9,845 bases of DNA from Gammaproteobacteria bacterium. GTDB taxonomy: Bacteria > Pseudomonadota > Gammaproteobacteria > Eutrophobiales > Eutrophobiaceae. How positions within the stretch are numbered: position 1 is the first letter of the stretch; the number at the start of each line of letters is the position of its first letter. The position numbers and the translations under genes were made by a program. This document shows positions 6,519 to 9,845 of this stretch, one piece after another. The notes under the pieces were generated by a model, which made no database searches, was not told the origin of the DNA, and saw nothing but the letters and a program-made list of their open reading frames with translations. The stretch covers positions 1 through 9,845 of the forward strand of contig JABHFC010000382.1 of the NCBI GenBank assembly GCA_018676275.1, in the 5' to 3' direction.

Positions 6519-7691
6519 ATGTCCGATATTTCTGCCCTGCAGAATAGAAATACTAATGAACCCGACGTAAATAATGTCTGGACAGTTTCCAGTGTAGTAA
6601 TCGGTTCCGGTGTTGCTTTGCTTGCCCTGTTTACGGGCCCACTACTCGTCAGTGAATATATAAGCAAACTGGCCGTTTCGGAATCCCAGGCAGGATTTAT
6701 CGTATCGGTGGAACTTGGTGGTTTTACCCTGGGCGCTGCCATCCTGTTCGGAATTGCAAGGCTAAACTGGCGAAGAATAATGAGCGTCGCCTTGCTGATT
6801 ATGATTCTCGGCAACCTGATGTGTTCGCTAGTCGACAACCTCTCGACCTTCATACTTTGCAGGTTTGTTGCCGGACTTGGCGCTGGCGTTGTTATGACTA
6901 TGACAATCCAGGTGATTGGCATTATGCGGTCCCCGGATCGCGTTTACGGTATGTGGACAGTGGGTCAGTTGTCACTGGGTGCGCTTGGCATGCTTGTGTT
7001 CCCGGCAGTCATTGCACTCAGCAGTGTCAACGCAGTATTTCTCATCTGGGCCTTGCTGGCGGCGGTTCTGTTTATTTCTGTACGTTTTTACCCGCAAGGT
7101 CGTGACGCCGAAAGTAGCATGACTGAGAACTTGAACAGCAAAGGTCGTAGGGCGTTAGGTTTACTGGGCTTGCTGGGTCTGTTTGTTTACTACGGTGGGC
7201 AGGCTGGTGTCTGGGTATATCTGGAGCGTGTCGGTTTTTCCTGGGGGATTGAGCGAGAGCAAGTGGTTTACACCCTGTTTGTCAGTTTACTGGCGGGTAT
7301 CAGTGGTGGGGTTGTTGCCATCGTACTCGGTGACAGGCTTGGCCGGGCCTTACCACTTACAGCAAGCATGATTATCTCAGCTGTATCTATTTTGGCTTTC
7401 ATCCAGTTACGCGGTACAACAACGTTTGTTGTCGCGGCCTGCCTGTTTAATTTCGGCTGGTATCTTTTTCTACCGTACATGTCCGCAATTATTGCAGCAG
7501 TGGACAATAACGGCAGTCTGCTGACGGGACTTGCGGTAATTTTTCCGGCCGGTCTCGCCGCTGGTCCGGCAATTGCCGCGTTACTGATTGAGACTGCCGG
7601 TACATTGACACCTGCCTTGTTGTACGGGCTGATCTCTGTGCCTGTGGGTCTGGTATTGATCCTGCCAGCGGCAAGACTCAGGCAGACATAA
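6519..7691 (+). CDS. MFS transporter B
   Basis: This 390-residue protein has about 12 predicted membrane segments after a polar N-terminus of about 20 residues. MFS features include the loop ARLNWRRI between helices 2 and 3, the helix-4/5 region CRFVAGLGAGVVMTM, and GDRLGR in the matching loop of the second half. The central loop (about 188-210, from RFYPQGRDAES to NSKGRRALG) is charged, as in most MFS permeases. It is followed after 23 bp by ureohydrolase B, so it probably moves the substrate or a product of that enzyme (inference). The Shine-Dalgarno is weak (AAAG close to the ATG); the ATG at 6492 is followed at once by TGA in its frame, so 6519 is the usable start. Its helix order and VSE-QAG loop resemble MFS A. 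Confidence 0.88.
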   Translation: MSDISALQNRNTNEPDVNNVWTVSSVVIGSGVALLALFTGPLLVSEYISKLAVSESQAGFIVSVELGGFTLGAAILFGIARLNWRRIMSVALLIMILGNLMCSLVDNLSTFILCRFVAGLGAGVVMTMTIQVIGIMRSPDRVYGMWTVGQLSLGALGMLVFPAVIALSSVNAVFLIWALLAAVLFISVRFYPQGRDAESSMTENLNSKGRRALGLLGLLGLFVYYGGQAGVWVYLERVGFSWGIEREQVVYTLFVSLLAGISGGVVAIVLGDRLGRALPLTASMIISAVSILAFIQLRGTTTFVVAACLFNFGWYLFLPYMSAIIAAVDNNGSLLTGLAVIFPAGLAAGPAIAALLIETAGTLTPALLYGLISVPVGLVLILPAARLRQT

Positions 7692-7699
7692 ATTCAAAG

Positions 7700-7704
7700 A
7701 GGAG
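7700..7704 (+). promoter_or_regulatory. Strong ribosome binding site of ureohydrolase B
   Basis: AGGAG within AAAGAGGAG, ten bases before the ATG at 7715, is the strongest Shine-Dalgarno of the + strand operon. It supports high translation of ureohydrolase B compared with the weakly initiated MFS B before it. Confidence 0.6.
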
Positions 7705-7714
7705 TAATAACTAG

Positions 7715-8794
7715 ATGGCAAAGATAAGCGAAGAACGTCTGAGTAAGTACCGGGAATTGGCAGACATACCTTCGATGCAAATGCAGGATACGGCGGTGTG
7801 CGAAATATTCCGACGCATGGAAGATGAAGGTGCAAAAGTCCGGGATATGCGGGATAAAAATATGGGTATGTACATGGCACCTTTTCAAAAAAACATTGAA
7901 GAGCTGGATATAGCTTGTGTTGGCATACCGATGGAAAATTCTATTCCCCTGCGCCTTAGCACCAGCAAAGGTCCTGCTGCTTTACGGGAATGGTCGCAGT
8001 GGTATGGCCCGGTGCATGAGATTTGGAAGACCATTCCTTTTGAAAGTTTCAATGTCGGTGATTATGGGGACATCGAATTTGAGCATAAAGACATCTTGCC
8101 CAGAGTTGAGCAGATTTATGCTCTTTACGCCGAATTCAGCAAAGCTGGAGTTAACACCTTGTCTATTGGTGGCGAACATACAATGACCTATCCCATCATG
8201 AAAGCACTCGGCGAAATAGAACCCCTCGGCATGATACATATCGACGCCCATGCTGATACTGGCGGCGGCGTGATCCCGGGTGATGAGGATGTATTGAGTA
8301 TTAATGATGCGAGTCCTTTCCGCCATGCCGTCCGTGACGGCGTACTCGATCCCGAACGTTGTATACAGATAGGCATCCGTGGACGTGGCGAACACTTCTG
8401 GGATTTCTCTCACCAGACTGGCATGCGTGTCGTCACAGCGACTGAGTTTTATGACCTTGGTGTCGATGCAGTCATTGCAGAAGCACATCGAATAATCGGT
8501 GATGGGCCTTGTTACATAACAATCGACAATGATGGAATTGATCCGGTTGATATGCCCGCGACTGGTCTTCCCGAGCCTTTTGGTGTTAGCGCATTGGACA
8601 CACGTCGAATACTACGTGGTGTAAAGGGCCTGGATATTATCGGAGCGGATTTTGCTGAACTAAGTCCAGATAATGATCCCACCGGGCAGTCGGCAAATAT
8701 TTCTGCGGCGCTTTGTTTCGAAATGTTGTGCTTACTGACTGAATCAAGAGCAGAACGAAGTAGTGAACGTCGTAAGACACACTGGAACAAATAA
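7715..8794 (+). CDS. Diverged ureohydrolase B (agmatinase-like, shuttle His missing)
   Basis: This 359-residue member of the arginase/agmatinase family is clearly related to ureohydrolase A: both share LDPERC-QIGIRG, FW-FS, GDGP-YIT and MFEMLCL-type ends. The six predicted metal ligands are kept: His155 (in GGEHT, where Glu replaces the usual Asp), Asp177, His179 and Asp181 (DAHAD), and Asp271 and Asp273 (DNDGIDP). Glu315 is also kept. The loop that normally reads HG(T/G)PF is INDASPF (196-202), with Asp198 where the proton-shuttle His should be and about five extra residues before it. The usual APGTGTPE loop reads MPATGLPE (280-287). The N-terminus (1-60) is longer and charged. It follows MFS B by 23 bp with a strong ribosome site. 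It may hydrolyse an unusual guanidino substrate, or be a non-catalytic partner of ureohydrolase A. Confidence 0.87.
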   Translation: MAKISEERLSKYRELADIPSMQMQDTAVCEIFRRMEDEGAKVRDMRDKNMGMYMAPFQKNIEELDIACVGIPMENSIPLRLSTSKGPAALREWSQWYGPVHEIWKTIPFESFNVGDYGDIEFEHKDILPRVEQIYALYAEFSKAGVNTLSIGGEHTMTYPIMKALGEIEPLGMIHIDAHADTGGGVIPGDEDVLSINDASPFRHAVRDGVLDPERCIQIGIRGRGEHFWDFSHQTGMRVVTATEFYDLGVDAVIAEAHRIIGDGPCYITIDNDGIDPVDMPATGLPEPFGVSALDTRRILRGVKGLDIIGADFAELSPDNDPTGQSANISAALCFEMLCLLTESRAERSSERRKTHWNK

Positions 8795-8860
8795 CTGAAA
8801 TCGTATGATTGATTAACGAATGGCACTTACAAAAGCGTTTGAACGAAATCACCTTATATT

Positions 8861-8970
8861 CGTCATCCCCGCACCCCTCCGGGCATAAACTCCGGCGGGG
8901 ATCCAGTAGGAAAAGTATCGCCTGTGGCGATTCGTAGTTTCACTGGGTTCTCGTTTTCACGGAAATGACG
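8861..8970. repeat. REP/MITE-like inverted-repeat element
   Basis: This 110-bp element is bounded by CGTCAT (8861-8866) and ATGACG (8965-8970). Inside the left end ATCCCCGC (8865-8872) pairs exactly with GCGGGGAT (8895-8902). CCAGT (8903-8907) is mirrored by ACTGG (8942-8946), and a degenerate hairpin around TTTTCA lies at 8949-8964. This is the layout of the common proteobacterial repeats built on CGTCATTCCCGC...GGGAATCCAG. It carries no gene. It sits between ureohydrolase B and the MoaF-like gene, where its hairpins could reduce read-through or stabilise the upstream mRNA. The rest of the gap (8795-8860 and 8971-8988) shows nothing clear. Confidence 0.7.
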
Positions 8971-8988
8971 GGGGTTATATATTTGAAT

Positions 8989-8993
8989 AGGAG
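8989..8993 (+). promoter_or_regulatory. Ribosome binding site of the MoaF-like gene
   Basis: AGGAG lies seven bases before the ATG at 9001 and fixes that start. In-frame translation is then open to the window edge. Confidence 0.6.
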
Positions 8994-9000
8994 CAATGTT

Positions 9001-9845
9001 ATGAACAACGAAATCAACAATCAATGGAAACGCCGTGAAGGCTATGGTGGTCCGGAATCCTTTCCAGAAAACGAACTGGCAGCGTATGCCGTTGGCCGCA
9101 GTAATGCTCTGGCGGGACAAGAGCATGAATTGCATCTTTCCGATGGCCGAATCCTGAACTACGTGTTCGATGCTGAAACATTGACAGCCAAAGGTATGGA
9201 GGGCGGTCGTGACGAAACAGCTGAGGATTGTGAATACAGTGCGAGCGAAGCTGCGCCGGGAATATTTTTCCTCAAGCATGGATACAATAATAATGATCGC
9301 CTGACTACCTGCGTCGTGCTGGACTTGAAGCGTAAGCTGGTGGTGGTGATCGATGGTGAGATACCGGCAGAAGGTGACGAAGATTATCGTGTTCGCAAAT
9401 CACATGTCGGTGGTTGTATCGGTAAAGCCTCATCACCCGGCGACATAAACGACTCACAATTCCCACCGGATCTGGTTGGTAAGAACTTTGTTGCCCAGTA
9501 TTCAGAGCGTTATGCCTGGGAACTGATTTATATGAATGAGACGAAGGTTGCCTGGCAGGGTCTCAAAGGCAACCCAGGTATCGGCGACACTGAAGATTAT
9601 GACGCCAGTTCCTTCGCGCCGGGTGTCTACGCGGTAAGTTGGAGTGAGGAATCTGAAACACTTGCCGCCGTGTTTCTCTATAACTTTTCCGAACGGACGA
9701 TTACCGGACACATGTGGGGATATGCGCCGGATTTCAAAAAATTTCTGCATGCACCTCTCGGTGGCAAGATCGTCGACCCTCGCGAGTTTGGTCTGCAGAT
9801 TACGCGGCCCGATGATGCCAATGCGGATAAAGATATAAAACAAAA
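9001..9845 (+). CDS. MoaF-like protein (two calycin-type repeats), 3' end off window
   Basis: An open frame of 281 codons runs from an ATG with a good AGGAG site to the right edge without a stop. The product has two related halves. The first (about 37-120) starts LAGQ, contains a strand-rich SDGRILNYVF and then EYSASEAAPGIFF. The second (about 158-240) starts LVGK and has EDYDASSFAPGVYAVSW and TITGHMWGY. This duplicated beta-barrel pattern, with an APG-(I/V)-(F/Y) motif in each half, is that of MoaF, annotated as molybdenum cofactor biosynthesis protein F but without proven biochemistry. It is close to its expected full length, so little is missing. No signal peptide is seen. No molybdoenzyme or cofactor gene lies in the window, so a role in the guanidino locus, for instance small-molecule binding, is as likely as a cofactor role. 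It may share a transcript with ureohydrolase B through the repeat element. Confidence 0.75.
   Translation, partial: MNNEINNQWKRREGYGGPESFPENELAAYAVGRSNALAGQEHELHLSDGRILNYVFDAETLTAKGMEGGRDETAEDCEYSASEAAPGIFFLKHGYNNNDRLTTCVVLDLKRKLVVVIDGEIPAEGDEDYRVRKSHVGGCIGKASSPGDINDSQFPPDLVGKNFVAQYSERYAWELIYMNETKVAWQGLKGNPGIGDTEDYDASSFAPGVYAVSWSEESETLAAVFLYNFSERTITGHMWGYAPDFKKFLHAPLGGKIVDPREFGLQITRPDDANADKDIKQ

Noticed and set aside
7982..8488. Open frame of 168 codons on the - strand
   Set aside because: It is a shadow of ureohydrolase B, whose frame carries the conserved family residues.
8863..9279. Open frame of 138 codons on the - strand opposite the MoaF-like gene
   Set aside because: It is antisense to a frame with clear family motifs and a good ribosome site, its product has no recognisable domain, and part of it lies in the repeat element.
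9502..9843. Open frame on the - strand at the right edge
   Set aside because: It is antisense to the second MoaF repeat and has no recognisable motif.

Overview
The window reads as a piece of a proteobacterial chromosome, most likely from a gammaproteobacterium of moderate GC content. This rests on a YjcH/ActP pair very like that of enteric bacteria, an AraC-type regulator of the OruR-like class, and a CGTCAT...ATGACG inverted-repeat element of a kind scattered through proteobacterial genomes. No phage, insertion sequence, tRNA, rRNA or CRISPR was seen. Eight genes (seven complete, one running off the right edge) fill nearly all of the window.

Layout. Positions 1-237 hold two tandem terminator-like hairpins, presumably closing an upstream + strand gene, then an odd inverted repeat and a TATAAT box. 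Genes 238-594 and 581-2230 form a yjcH-actP operon: a small DUF485 membrane protein and a sodium/acetate-type symporter. Convergent to it, on the - strand from 5139 down to 2322, is an operon of a DUF1989 protein, an MFS transporter (MFS A) and a ureohydrolase with a complete set of agmatinase/arginase-type residues (ureohydrolase A). A 223-bp divergent control region follows. On the + strand come an AraC-family regulator (5363-6412), a second MFS transporter (MFS B, 6519-7691), a second, diverged ureohydrolase (ureohydrolase B, 7715-8794), a 110-bp repeat element and a MoaF-like protein that runs off the right edge (9001 onward).

How the genes may work together (inference). Everything from 2322 to the right edge looks like one catabolic locus for a guanidino compound. 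Two transporters would move substrate or product, two ureohydrolases would split a guanidino group into urea and an amine, and the AraC protein would sense the substrate. A DUF1989 protein, from a family known from urea and guanidine degradation, and a calycin-like MoaF protein would have accessory or unknown roles. The substrate cannot be read from sequence. Guanidine itself, agmatine, guanidinoacetate, guanidinopropionate and guanidinobutyrate are all possible. The actP operon may belong to general carboxylate uptake rather than to this locus.

The most interesting points are the mirrored MFS + ureohydrolase modules on either side of one regulator, and ureohydrolase B. Ureohydrolase B keeps all six predicted metal ligands but has lost the catalytic His of the HG(T/G)PF loop and several substrate-loop residues. 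It is therefore either a ureohydrolase of new specificity or a non-catalytic partner of ureohydrolase A.
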